Shown here one piece after another: positions 26,664 to 39,060 of a stretch of 64,000 nucleotides of DNA. The DNA is taken from assembly GCF_964355755.1 (NCBI RefSeq), contig NC_092673.1:5029001-5093000 (forward strand), in the 5' to 3' direction. The stretch is from Antedon mediterranea (lineage: Eukaryota; Echinodermata; Crinoidea; Comatulida; Antedonidae). The number at the start of each line of letters is the position of its first letter. The stretch's first letter is position 1. A model generated the notes under the pieces. That model did no database searches, was not told the origin of the DNA, and worked only from the letters and a program-made list of their open reading frames with translations. The position numbers and the translations under genes are program-made.

Positions 26664-27505
26664 ACAATTATTGAATTAGAATTGCATTGTTCCCAAAACA
26701 TGAAAATGGAAGATTATTTGAATAGCACATAATCACATTAAATGTTATTTTGTTTTGAGCACACCACCGAACGCTGAGGTCAGATTATACGCTCGCGTGC
26801 GCGTCAAATTTATGGTATCATGTTTTCTACCCTTAGTCAAATGTTTTTATTTTGTTTTTGCATTCTTCCTATGTAGTTTTTAAGAAATCTGTTTTAAGTG
26901 ATTCATTTTATCCTTGTTTAATTAAGCCCCAATGAGGCATAGAATTGAACAAAAAATGACGCACAACAAAGCGGGTCGTTTGATTAATTAATCAGACTGA
27001 ATGGTTTGTATCTGCCGCGTGTTCGTTGCACAGAGGAAGCAGACAACAGTTAAAACCCGTATTGGTGTCAAAACTAATACGAGGAATTCACTGTAAATTT
27101 AAAATGCAAAAGGCCACGCTCATCATTTATAATTTCAATCTTGTTTCTCTATTAAAGTGATTCAGGATTTTATATTAAGCAGATCTTCTGTTAATTTCCA
27201 TTCTCAATTTCTGTTAATTTAGAAGGATTTTTAACTCTTCAACAAATCGCGGTTCACGTTCAGTAATTGATTCATCATAGTTTTAAACAATTTCAATTTG
27301 TTATAAGATAACAGTTGAACAATTACATTTTACTGGTTTAAGACAATAGAGTTTTAATTAGGCCTACACAGCATGTGTATTCAATTTCCACAACAAATGA
27401 GGAAAAAATGTGACCGATACATTTTAAACACTTTAAAATAATCTAATCCCAAACATTAGCGAAACAAAAAAAAACAAACTCATTATAATTTGTTTATATT
27501 AAACC
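26664..27505. other. non-coding DNA
   Basis: No gene or repeat recognised. Confidence 0.5.
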
Positions 27506-27633
27506 TTAAAGATGTATTGTCCCCCTGAAAAATATTGTTTACAATTTGTTTTGTTGAATATTTTAATGTCACATAATAGTTTTGACCAAAAGCTGGATCT
27601 AAACAAAATCTATTTACCTGAAAAAACTGTAAT
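27506..27633 (-). mobile_element. TTAA-family left end only, copy 5
   Basis: TTAA at 27506-27509 followed by AGATGTATTGTCCCCCTGAAA, GAATATTTTAATGTCACATAATAG, GACCAAAAGCTGGATC and TATTTACCTGAAAAAACTGTAA, then homology stops. A 3'-truncated copy. Confidence 0.75.
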
Positions 27634-27864
27634 GTTGACAATATTATCTTTAACACATTCAATTTCAAATAAAACGAAAAAAAGTAAATAGGCCTAATCA
27701 TTGATACATATTAAACAAATAAAATGTTTTCCAATTATATTGGCACTTTGGATTTAAATAGAAATCGTTTGTTCGATATATGAGGAGTTGAATGGCCGGA
27801 CAAATAATTTTTGAACCGAAATAAAAGCATTATAAGGCCTATCTAAAAATTATTATATAAATCC

Positions 27865-28020
27865 AAAGGCAAATTACTGACAAAATGACAATGCTGTGGG
27901 TAGCTGGATTTCAATTGAGATACAAAATAAAATAAGCAAAAAGCTAAATCAAAACGATAAAGTAAAACAGCCAGAACAATTTGCAGAGCTTTCGGGCATT
28001 AGAGTGCACGTAAATATTAT
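27865..28020 (+). repeat. AAAGGCAAATTACTG dispersed repeat, copy 2
   Basis: Closest relative of 9481-9646; also carries the GACAAAATGACAAT words seen in copy 3 (53360). The 73-codon frame here is a by-product of the repeat. Confidence 0.65.
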
Positions 28021-28603
28021 ATATCAAAAAGAGGGTTTTCCTCTTTTGTGTATATTTTTTCCATACAATAGTAGGCCTATATGGTACATATTAGGCCTAC
28101 TATTAAATAGCATGTAAAAGAAGTAGATATAAATAGCCTATAATGTTTTGAGGCGACGTGTTTTATTCTAGTGTTATTGATACGGATGAGTGTTGTGTCG
28201 GGAACCGCCACGTGACTTGACCGTGTCGATGAGTACGGTGACTGATATTAGCTAAATTTCATTGCTAATTATTTTTTACTAATTGTTAGCACCTGTATAT
28301 TTACGGTTCATAATAGTTCGTTTATAAATCCCTTTGTTTATCATCATTTTTAATTCATTTGATTAACTTGTTTAAAGTATGTGTAAAGAAATACTCGATG
28401 TTTACGTTTCAAGATGGCAAATTTTACGGAAATTTGCTTAATGTTTTTTTTTAATTACACAAAGTTTCATATTTTTATATAATGTTATATAATCGTTCAT
28501 GTTTGCATTTACGGTAATGAATTTCAAAGTACATGATCTAATAATATTTGTTACAAACAACACTATATTGCGACACTCCATCGCGTCGTGTTTGATCAAA
28601 TTA
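28021..28603. other. non-coding DNA
   Basis: Nothing recognised apart from two TAGGCCTA octamers near 28071-28100. Confidence 0.5.
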
Positions 28604-28758
28604 CTTGCGTTGCGCTTATGTTATTGCGTTGCGCTTAGCGCTTAGGTCATTGCGTTGCACTTAGGTCATTGCGTTGCGCTTAGCTAATTTCGTTGCGCTT
28701 AGCTAATTTCGTTGCGCTTAGGTGATTGCGTTGCGCTTAGGTCATTTCGTTGCGCCCA
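28604..28758. repeat. 19-bp GCGTTGCGCTTAGG minisatellite
   Basis: About eight copies of ATTGCGTTGCGCTTAGGTC with variants (TTTCGTTGCGCTTAGCTAA), GC-rich against the background. Confidence 0.9.
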
Positions 28759-28980
28759 GTTTGTGGATATGTGCGCTTTATAAATCTTATCATCTTATCT
28801 TAATCAATTGATTGATTAAACATTTACGCTCTAGGACGAATAACGTAAGCGCAGCGCAAAAGTGATTTGACGAATAATAAAGCGTTTGATTATTTGAACA
28901 CTCGCTTTTCATTGATCAACTCGCTTGCGTTGTACTTGCGTCAATTAGTTGCGTCCTAGTGCGAACCGTGCTTTAGCAAA
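28759..28980. mobile_element. possible decayed foldback element
   Basis: ACGCTCTAGGACGAATAACG near 28827 faces AATTAGTTGCGTCCTAGTGCG near 28945, giving inverted CTAGGACG/CGTCCTAG words. The left part also has TGCGCTTTATAAATCTTATC, resembling the (AAT)n-element tail. Boundaries are not resolved. Confidence 0.3.
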
Positions 28981-29553
28981 GTGTCGATTCATTATTCGGT
29001 CAAAATCAACATACAATACATGATCACTAACAATGTTACAATACAGAAATACAGATATTAACGTTAATTTATCTATTTAAAATAAATAATAATAATAAAT
29101 AAATCCTTTGTTTGTAGTCAATTCTTAATTTAAAAGTAATATAATATTTTTTATTAATTATGTTTAAGATCATTATGTTATGGTTAATTTAAAATACACG
29201 TAATCTTTTGTTATATGGCTGGTAGTTGTTAGATATTATAGTTGTTTAGATGAGGCAATGAAGAAGAAATCATTGCAGATGTTCTGCTGTGGCAAGTCAA
29301 AACATGGGCTTGCAAAACAAGGAAGACCAGCACTCACTGAAATATACTAGAGACGGATACTGGTATGCCACCAGAGAGAATAACTTGCTGGTCACAATGG
29401 CAGATAGGAAGTTATGGAGGAATCTAGTCATATGAGTTCGGGTCCTAGACTAAGTAAGTATAAAGTAAGTAAATGAGGAGGCAAAGTTCTTTTCATTCGA
29501 TTCTTATAGGTCATGGCGAATTGACCAGTTTCCAACAATCAAGATAAATATAA

Positions 29554-29874
29554 TGGTGAGTGAGTGGCCGAGCGGTTAATACAGTGGAACCGTAATCACG
29601 TAGCCATAACATCGGCAGGGGTTCGAGTCTCACTCACTCCATGGTTCTGGTGGTAGAACGAGTCTTCTCGGATAAGGACTATAAACCGTAGGTCCAGTGT
29701 ACACAACTTGCTCGTGTGCACTTTAAAGAACCTAGTACATCTTTCGAGACGAGTAGGGGGTTACCCCGGTGTATTAGTACATCACAGCCACTGATCACCA
29801 ACTGGGCCCTCTGGGAGATCAGTCTTTGACTGAAGAGGTCACCCAGTATAAAGATAAAAACAAACAAACAAATA
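29554..29874 (+). mobile_element. tRNA-derived SINE (full-length)
   Basis: The head has box A TGGCCGAGCGG (29565-29575) and box B GGTTCGAGTC (29620-29629), with GAGTGAG/CTCACTC acceptor-like arms. This looks like a Leu/Ser-type tRNA head, but the D-stem and T-stem pairing is broken, so it is not a functional tRNA. The conserved-looking body (GATAAGGACTATAAACCGTA, GTGCACTTTAAAGAACCTAG, GAGTAGGGGGTTACCCC) ends in an A-rich tail (AAAAACAAACAAACAAATAA). The body resembles central domains of metazoan SINE superfamilies from memory; the exact family is unverified. Confidence 0.8.
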
Positions 29875-29989
29875 ATGAAGAATAATATCAAAACAAGTAA
29901 ATTTAAACAGAAAACGAAAACCGGATAAATCCCCCACCCTAAATGTCAAGTGCAGGTTTATGGGCAATTTTATAGGATCGTGACGGCAC

Positions 29990-30125
29990 AACGATTGTAT
30001 TGTTCTTATTGATAATGACGTCGTTTGATTGGACATGTGAAATATTATTTTCTTCAAAGACAAAATGGTTATTCATAAGTTCTAGAATGAAAACGTTTTC
30101 GAATTCGATTGTTTTCTACGTATAT
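29990..30125 (+). mobile_element. internal fragment of H1 Harbinger-like MITE
   Basis: ATTGATAATGACGTCGTTTGATTG, GTGAAATATTATTTTCTTCAAAG and GTTCTAGAATGAAAACG parallel 4000-4090 of the full H1 copy. Neither terminus is present. Confidence 0.6.
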
Positions 30126-30976
30126 TGTCGAGTTTTATCACACAAGATACAAGTCTATTTTATTGTCAACATTTTACAATTTTGAGATATGTTTTGTACC
30201 TTAGTAGATCATTAGATAATACCAAAGTGTTGAAAATCTGAAACGGTTTGTCGAAATTGTTTTCGGTGTCGGCCTAGCCATTTCTGATCTGCTAATAATA
30301 ATATATGCAGAGTGTGGGTAGGTCTTGTATAATCCAATCAATGTTAGTTCAACTCTTGGACGGTGCCTCTCTATCCATCAAGATACTTATAAAAGGTGAC
30401 ACGAACTTAAGAATAAAAAACGTGTAGCAAATACGATATAAACATCGCATTGCGTCATCAATATAATATATGTAAATAAAAAACAATATTCTTTGATATA
30501 GATCCTTTGGATGTTTATACGTGGTTTGTTATGTAATTCTCTTATTATGAATTAAGGTTGTAAGTAAATTGTCGTAAGATATTAGGTCTGACGTCTCAAG
30601 ATTTAATGACAACAAGACATAATATTTGTTTGATTAGACAACCATTGACTCTTTAAATCGCGGATTCACCCGTACAGGGATACTTACACGTCACTTAAAA
30701 AACAACACAAATGACGGTAGGCCTAAAAGTTCAAAATGGGTGAATAATTCTGTCCAGAAAAAAAATAAACTTTAGAATTTGGACGAAAAAGAATAACTGG
30801 CATAAAAAAATGTAGATTTTCTTTATAGTTATCAGACAGGTGATGGATACACATTTGTACACTGTATAGTTGGATTCACAATAACTAGAAAGGACATTGC
30901 TGAATACATTGCGTATCTCGTCGTATATGTCTATATCTATCATATGATATTATTAATTAACAAATTGTATCTTGCG
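30126..30976. other. non-coding DNA
   Basis: No gene or repeat recognised. Confidence 0.5.
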
Positions 30977-30979
30977 TTA

Positions 30980-31111
30980 AGCTCTGTCTACACTATCAAA
31001 CTATTTTGATGTGCCCAAATATGGTAGTGATATGCTTAAATATGGTAGTCACATGACATCATCATGTCAATATGGGCACGTCACATAAAGTTTGATAGTG
31101 TAGACAAGGCT
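30980..31111. mobile_element. PIF/Harbinger-like MITE, family H2, copy 1 (complete)
   Basis: 132 bp, bounded by direct TTA at 30977-30979 and 31112-31114. Inverted ends: AGCTCTGTCTACACTATCAA on the left; TTTGATAGTGTAGACAAGGCT on the right. The core repeats the word AAATATGGTAGT twice and contains CATGACATCATCATG. Confidence 0.9.
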
Positions 31112-31114
31112 TTA

Positions 31115-34100
31115 CGTGATGTAAATTTTACTTTATCATTTTTCTATAGCAATATGCTTTAACTTAATATAATATAATATAATATAGACGAATAGGAACG
31201 GGGCTGTAAAATAGGTTTATAAATCTGTTAGGTAAAACGTTTCCTCTCTACGAAACCTTTAACACACTGGATATAACAAATCAACAAAACCATGGAGTAA
31301 TTATTACTCCATGACAAAACACAACAATAAAATTACCCTTTCACAATCGAACTCTTTGTAAACTACAACCTCAATTTATTACAATGGTTTCATTACTACA
31401 TCAAAGGAACCGAAATTGAATTTAACAATTAAGTAATTGTACATAAAATGATTAAAATAGTCGTCGAAAGAACGAGACATCGTAACTATACTATTAATAT
31501 ACCGTTTTAAACATCACACGCTGTCATCAAACCATTTTTTTCAACGCTGTCATGCTACCTTCGTTGGTGACGCTCCGTGAACAATGTAAACGTACTCGCA
31601 CATCATTTAATTATCACTCCGCATTTGAATGCGAAAACGTTTCATAATACTGTATACGTGCGAAGAAAGTCACAATACAGTACCTAAAACTAAAACGCGT
31701 CATCAGCTCGTTAATTTTTAAACGCGTTACTGTTAATAATTATATAAGAAAGTCGTCGCCCATAAGGTCGGGGTGAAAACGACTTTTTAAACTATAGCCA
31801 TAAGAATTTTGTTCACTATTTAAGTTACAGTCAATTTAATTTTTTCTTTTTTTTTAATTTTTTTTTTTCTTTTAATAATTTTTTTATGTATTAATTTTTT
31901 TTAATTTTTTTTCTTTAATTAAATAATTTTCTTTTAAATTGTTTCTTAATATTTTGTTTGCCTTCGCTTGAAATGCCAAGTTAGTTATACATATACATAT
32001 GATTTTTTTTCCGCTGGTGGACCTAACCCTAAAGCCCGCTGGGCTTATCACTAGAACAAGTGTCTTCTACTTGAAGTATAGCATATTTGTGTGTAAATTA
32101 AAGTAATTAGGCCTCAATTGAATTACCAAAGTTTGAAATAATCATTTTGTTTGTTAATTATACCCTGAGCAATATTTTAACATGACACTAATGGTCTTTC
32201 TTCCACAACAACCATGTACGTAGAGTTCGCAACAACAAAAGATAAACAAAAAGATTCACTATAAACAGACAGATAGATATTGAATTTGTATTATAATAGT
32301 GTTTCTAGAAACAAATTCTAATAATTTTACATTTTACATGCAATATTAAATTTAAATCAGGACCGGGCCTAATTGGTCTTTTAAGTTGGAATAATACCGT
32401 ACTTAACTTGGCGTTTCATTTCTTAATTGCTAGCATTCATTTCATTAATCTATTTGGTAAAAATAAATTTCAACACAAGAAAAACCAAAAACACAACAAA
32501 AGATGACAAGCAATATGCACTACAAATGGAAGTTAAAGTATTAAAAAAAAGATTACAAAATAAAATATTTAATGATTTTTTAATGTTTATAAAAACTTAA
32601 GAACGGGGCTAATAATAGTATAAAGTAACTTTCCGAATCTTCTTTTTTCCCCTTCTTTTGATAGAATATGTATAATGACCAATAAGTTAATGACTTTATA
32701 GAATGAGAATGAGACACGATGTTAAATGGGTGATCTTAATTTGATTGGACTGTCGGTTCACCGACCGACCGGTCTGGGACAACAAAAAGTGCAAACTCCA
32801 AATAACCAGAACAGGAATAGTCAAATTTAGTCTCAAATTTCCTGATAACAATTTTCGTGTGATTTGTGACAAGTCTTTTTGTGATTTCTGACGATTGCTT
32901 TCATCCATCTCAGTAGGCCTAGGTCATTAGGCCTACGTCGAGTATCTCCCACGAATTAAGGTAAACCCGTCATGACACACCGCGCGTTGCGGTTATACAC
33001 CTGTTTTATGGAGTCAAGTATAAGGCCTACACGTAAGCCCCATGTTAGATGTGACTTGTTGTCTTATGTTATAAGAAAGCATTGATGCCGGAAGTAATGA
33101 TAAAACATAAAAAGTTAACAACTGTTACAGCCCATTTACACAGCTCAGGAAAGTTTGATCTCGTATGACCTGTGAATCACATTTGTTGCCTCATTAAGTT
33201 CTTCATATCAAAATTAACCGAGGGCGCTTCTTCTTGCATGGGAGTAGACTAGACTATATTTACACAAAATAATTGATAATAAATCATTATTTTGAAGAAA
33301 GGAACTGTTTTTTAAGTCGAGCGTCGTTTTGTGTAAAAACTATTTCTTGTTATAACTCCGTTATCTTCTTCTTGCCACTTTGACGTGACGTGACGTCATA
33401 CGGTACTTGACGCGGGCCATTTGAATACACATGTTGCAGTCTTCTTTGGAGTGGGGTGGGGATGATGGAGGGGAATAGAGAACTATTAGGACACCTTCGG
33501 GAAATTGGTATACTATGTATCTAGTACCCTTAGTATGTGTCCCTAGAATAGACGTTGGCCATGTGTTAATTAAGTATATTACCACGTCCATCATTTGTTT
33601 TCTAGTAAAGTTAATAGAGTGTTCCAAAGGAAGGGTTCTACGTGTGTTTTAAGCGCCCTTGAAATAAGGTGTAGGCCTTGCATATGAGATGATTTGGAAT
33701 GAATTGGGGAAGACCACTCCCTTGCATTTTACACAACTATTGCTTTCGGGAGCAGGTAAGGATCCAGGTACGTGTTCATCATCATGTATACTATTTTGTT
33801 ATTATGTCAGTATTGATGATAATGGATATTTAGTCGTCACCACACAATTAGCTGATAATGCAGTTAATTCTACCGATTTCGCATCAATTTTAACCTTCGT
33901 TCCTCGGGGATTCGATACAATCAGGTACTTATGTAAAACAATTAGCCAACTTTCACCTCATAATCGTCAATATCGAGAATTTACAGAATAGTTTTTTTAT
34001 CAAACTGTGAAACACGTCAAATAAACTGTAATCAGAAGGGCGGAATAATACATAGATAGTGCTTATAATTGATTTCTCATCGGAGATCTAGTCGATTCGG

Positions 34101-34659
34101 TTGTGTAAAAGCCTCTTAAGTGTTGGGCCATTAAAACATATCGTTTTAATTGGTCTAATGCGTGTTAATACATAATTATGAGGTGGAGAGAATTGTCGGA
34201 AAATGGCGGTCCCACCAGCAGCCTCGCAAGATTTCACACTTTGAACAATTACTCACAATAATTGCGTCGTTTTAACGCAATTTACATCAGCGGATCAATA
34301 CCGAAAGCTCTGAAACAAATGCACTAGATAATGTAAACCACGGCTTCATCTTATCAATATGGATATCTAATAGATAAATTAAAATCATAATCTGCTCAGT
34401 GAGAACTCGTCGAGAGTTTATTCACTTTCGTCGCACAATTCATCTAGTTAATAATAGAGCCTAGCAATCTGTCATATATTATAACACCAATTAATTGTTG
34501 TAATAAGTGATTTTTGATAATATAGTCTGTAAACTGATCGTGTACAACAACATATGACATACCACTCGATATTCGTACGGTATCATGCAGGTGATCCAGT
34601 ACGTTCTTCTCAAAATTCAGACATCATTACTACTGTTTTTTAAATTTTATATTTTATCC
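31115..34659. other. gene-free DNA with a T-rich tract and a complex island
   Basis: 31838-31952 is a T/A low-complexity tract (mostly T-runs). 34060-34520 is repeat-free and mixed in composition, with several TAAT/ATTA cores and GGCGGTCCCACCAGCAGC near 34205; possible regulatory module. The 88- and 100-codon frames at 33361 and 33689 have no convincing domain. The phrase DDNGYLVVTT in the latter is not enough to call a gene. Confidence 0.4.
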
Positions 34660-34866
34660 TGAAATATTAAATTTGTATCTGTATATGGATTTTATTGTAA
34701 ATAGAGCATTATAGTGCTTTTCATAATTACCAAACTTATACATTTTTATATTGTATAAAGGAATTACTGACTCATTGAGTCATAGTGGCCTAGGTCGCTT
34801 TTGGTTTTTCTTGACCTGTTTTATTGTTGTATTTTTTGATCAAAATAAATAAATGAAATGAAAAAT
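34660..34866 (+). mobile_element. putative LINE 3' tail, copy 2
   Basis: Ends in AAAATAAATAAATGAAATGA like 22250-22516, with CTCATTGAGTCATAGTGG upstream matching the CTCTTTGAGTTATAGT motif of that copy. Body is too short or diverged to name. Confidence 0.45.
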
Positions 34867-34908
34867 GGTCAATAAACAATGAATAACAATGATCAAGCTG
34901 AAAAATAA

Positions 34909-35055
34909 AGCCTTGTCTACACTATAAAACTTTATGTGACAAAAATGTGTGGTGTGTCTATATATGGTAGTAAAATGTTCAAATTATGGTAGTGATATCA
35001 CATCATCGTGTCCACATTTTTTTGTCACATAAAGTTTGATAGTGTAGACAGAGCA
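34909..35055. mobile_element. PIF/Harbinger-like MITE, family H2, copy 2 (complete)
   Basis: 147 bp with direct TAA at 34906-34908 and 35056-35058. Ends AGCCTTGTCTACACTATAAA and AGTTTGATAGTGTAGACAGA. Inner arms TTTATGTGACAAAAATGTG and CACATTTTTTTGTCACATAA pair, so the whole element can fold into one hairpin. Confidence 0.9.
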
Positions 35056-35058
35056 TAA

Positions 35059-37207
35059 ACTTGAATATGAAATCTAAACACTTTTTCCAATAAACTCACG
35101 TTTAATGTTACAAGTGAGTGAACTAAATTTATTTTTCAGTAGGTTTGAAGATGGATAATTTAAAATCAATCTTCATTGGTAACAATTATTCCTTTTAAGT
35201 TGAAACCAATCTCATATTTGTCCATTTTTGTTATCTTTAAAAAGCTCACTCGATCATTAAGCTACACTTCTGCACTGCCAAGTGTTTTCTAATATTGAAA
35301 TAGTGTCTTAATTTTCCGCAATTTACATTCGTTGATGACATAAACGAGTTGTTGAAATACACGCGCACCAATTTTTTTTTTAATGAGATTGTTTGGTAAC
35401 CAGTTGTTATCGAGTAAATCCGATTCAGATGTGATAATGTTCGTTTCAAGTATATAATAAATTGATTCAAATATGTTTAAATAAACGTTTCAATTAGATT
35501 ACATTGAATTACAGTCGTAAGACATACACACTGGGTTATTTTCTCTACCATCATTTTATTTATTTTTTTTTGTCTTGTGTGGGTTCGTTCCACTTTATTA
35601 TGCTCTGTTATAAGTATAACAATATTTATACATGTGTGTGCATTTGAATATTATTTTAAAACATTATTTTTGTACCGCTACAACGTTTTGTTCCAATTAT
35701 TAATTTTCTTAAATCTGCAGTGTTGTCACGTGTATATATAAATGTATATACTTAAACCATTTGATTTTTTTTTTAATTAGGATCTGAGCTTACCTCTCTG
35801 TTTATGGTAGCCTACTCAACTTGTTAACTGGGTCGACTATTGCGTAATAATATCGATTTAAAAACCCGATAGATGCACTGATTATGTTTAAGTAACATAG
35901 TATAACTCTTGGTGGAACTTTAGATCAAAAATTAATATAATGTACGTGCTTTTCTGTGCGTGGTACGGTAATCAACGGTGGAATATTATGCCATGGTACG
36001 CTATACGATGGTTGCCCATAACATACAAATGAGTAATCATTATTAAGCCTATAAATTAATTGAACAAAACCTATTATAAAATACAATAAATTAATCGCCA
36101 TTGATAACATAATGAGTTTTAAAATAAAATATTAAATGTCACCATTGATCGTCTGTTCTTTATTATCATTATTGCCATTCTTAAAAATTGTAAAAGCAAT
36201 TATCGTCGAAAAATATAGTCCTAATATCATCATTGACATACTGTAGTACATGCTAATTTTAATCGACAATGAACAACTCGCTTGTTTCGGAGTACAATAG
36301 TAATGATAATATAACTTAGAAGAAGCTGTACAAAACTAATCTGGTAAATGAACAATAGATAACTAATTTTGTTATATTTTATGCTCATCTTAAAGCAATA
36401 AATTCCAAATTGTGCCTCTATTTATAAAGTTGAATTATATGAAAAACATGTTAATAAGTCATTAGGGTTATACAATAGGCTGTATTTTGAAGCACAATGC
36501 AACAGCGAATGTTGGTATTGTAAATATGATTATGCACTGACAAAACGAATTAAATACTGTTTGCAGACAGATGTACACCGAGACACTGTGAAATATTTTG
36601 AATACATTATATTGATTACAAAAAGACTACAAACAAACCGTATTGTTGTTGATTTATTATTATTCTTTAAGTGAAATGTTTTAAATGAGAGAATACCGGT
36701 AATGTATACATTATCACTATGTATATATCTTAAATGATGTTTTCGTTTTCGATGTAATTAATTAGCTGGAAATAAACATTTCTTTTGATTTTTTCAAAAT
36801 ATCATTAGCAAATTTTAAATAAAAAGATCGGCAAATCAATTATGAGTTCTGTTGTTATGTTAACATGAATTTAAATTAATACAATTTTTAAAAATATTTG
36901 TATTAATTAAATTTTGTTTTAAGACGATTGACGACAATTTCGTTTTAGTTTATTTGGACATATTTCGTTAAATTAATGTGCTTCGAATTAATGTTTGTAG
37001 TTTCTCTTTTAAAAAGACATTTGCCACAATAAAACGATTGATAGGCCTTTATAACAATATGGTGGTCTTCTTACTCTATCAAATTGTGTGTATTGGCGTA
37101 TACTGAACTTGAAAGTTCGACGATATACATTCAAAAAGGACAAATAAGATTTAACTTAACAAATTGTATCAAAATGGTACAAAATATAGTAGGCCTACCT
37201 CGGTTAA
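35059..37207. other. AT-rich non-coding DNA
   Basis: No gene. Contains the retroelement-like tail at 35563-35600. Confidence 0.5.
35563..35600 (-). repeat. retroelement-like tail with small hairpin, copy 3
   Basis: TTTTTTTTTGTCTTGTGTGG, GTTCGTT, CCACTTTATT: same layout as 8311 and 16161. Confidence 0.35.
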
Positions 37208-37800
37208 AGAGACACTCCTTTGGGCTAAACAAAGTTTCCCCCTTAAGTTTGTTTCCCCTGAGTTGTTAGCCTGAGGTATTCCCCTTTATTTGTTCCATTA
37301 AAAATGTCCCCTTAATAGTGGTGTCGCCTGATATGGGGGTTCTGTTGTTTCCCATATGAGGTTGGCCGTTTGTAAAATATACCCCAAGTTCGTTCCATTA
37401 AAATGTCCCCTTAATAGTGGTGTTGTCCCCTCATGATATGGGGTTCTGCTGTTTCCCCTGAGGGATTCGCCGTTATTAAAATATACCCCTTATTCGTTCA
37501 ATTGAATTCAATTTCAATTTCTTTTATTTCGGAAATTTTATCCATATCAACAAACAGAAAAGGTAAAAAGAAAATTCGCGAACTATAAGCTTTAAAATGT
37601 CCTCTTAATATTGGTGTCCCGTAAATATGGGGTTCTGCTGTTTCCCCTGAGGGATTCGCCGTTGTTAAAATATACCCCTTATTCGTTCAATTGAATTCAA
37701 TTTTAATTTCTTTTATAAATATACCCCTTGTTCCTTCCATTAAAAATCTCCCCTTAATAGTTGTGGTGTCCCCTGATATCGGGTTCTACTGCTGTAATAA
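37208..37800. repeat. ~105-bp C-tract tandem repeat with insertion
   Basis: About four diverged copies of a unit containing GTTCCATTAAAAATGTCCCC, TTAATAGTGGTGTCCCCTGA, TATGGGGTTCTGCTGTTTCC, CCTGAGGGATTCGCCGTT, AAAATATACCCCTTATTC. Between copies 2 and 3, about 90 bp starting TTCAATTGAATTCAATTT interrupts the array; a shorter version follows copy 3. GGTGTCCCCTGA-TTGGGG words recur as a hairpin at 49768-49797. Confidence 0.85.
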
Positions 37801-39060
37801 TATGAATGTGGCTTATCTCTTTTCAAAGATGATAATAGCGATGATACTGTAGTTTGATTGAGAGTCTGTAACCGGCATTGCTTTGTTGTAGTTTTTATTG
37901 AGAATATTGTTTAACTATCGGCAAGTTTTTAGTACGAGTTAATCTAGTTTTAATTTGATTTGACAATAAAACCAGCGTTTTATTTATTTCACGTGACAAG
38001 TTTTGTGGACGATCATTAGCTAAATTATTATAATAGGCGAGGCATGTTAATTTAATTTTATTCGACTATCACGGCGGCTTTCTCTTTGAAGTGCGCTATA
38101 TCTATATCATTAAAGATAAGATATTGTTTAACCAAACAACATGAACAATTGATTAAATGTTACGGGTTTTCAATTGATGACAATGGTGTTTAATCCTTTC
38201 AAAGTACCGCTACATGTTCCGACAGAATGACCCAATCAAATACATATAAAAACACCAAGACACCGATAAATGATTTGGATATAATCTATATAGTCATTGG
38301 AAATATTAAATGTAGAATTGGTTTGTTATTTAGATGCGATTCCCACGATAAAAATCGTGTTTGCATGCCCTTCGTAAAGTTCGTCTTAACTTGTGTTCAA
38401 ACGATTCGGTAATGGACTAATTAAAGTTAAGAGTCTTTATAACGCTGTTGTGTGGCCAATGTGCCGAATTCCTGCAGTTGTGCGAACACCCAGTTTCCCG
38501 AATCCCAGTTTGCCGACTCTCAATTTGCCGAACCTTCACTGATGATATTTATAATTCTGTTTTATAGTGTAGATAATATGCAAACTCTTCTCCCTTCAGC
38601 TATGAAAGTTGCTGTCAGAAATTTCAATTCATTCCGGTAATTTTTATTATTGAAAATGAGGGTCACTGTCTTTGTTTACATTTCTATTGTCATAATTATT
38701 ATTAATATATTTTTCTATTGCATTTATAGTTTTGGTATCAGTTCTACTGTATGTCTCATTGCTTGGAGAATACATACTTACTAGTATTAACAAAATATGC
38801 TATAGGCCTACATTCAATATTTTTTGTGGGTATTTCATTTTTGTTTTCCTTTCAGACCAAGACTTCTAAAGAGACAATAATTGCTCTATGGCTCACAGAC
38901 AACTCCCAGCATACAAATTACAAACATTATCTACCGTACAGTTTATAAATATTTGTAAAATTGTGTGAAAATTGTCTATTAACGAGTTACTTATTTAAAT
39001 TAAAACTGTTGTTTTTGTTATATTTGTTGAATATTGTACATTTATAAAATCATTTTCACC
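37801..39060. other. non-coding DNA
   Basis: No gene. A small degenerate run of CCCAGTTTGCCGAATC-like words occupies about 38460-38535 and makes a repetitive QFPESQFADSQFAE peptide in the + frame, which is not a credible protein. Confidence 0.5.

Noticed and set aside
29554-29640. Functional tRNA-Leu/Ser gene
   Set aside because: Box A and B are present, but D-stem and T-stem pairing fail and the sequence continues into a SINE body with an A-rich tail.
33689-33991. 100-codon frame with DDNGYLVVTTQLAD, loosely cadherin-like
   Set aside because: The resemblance is too short, there are no neighbouring repeats or exon signals, and the rest of the frame looks random.
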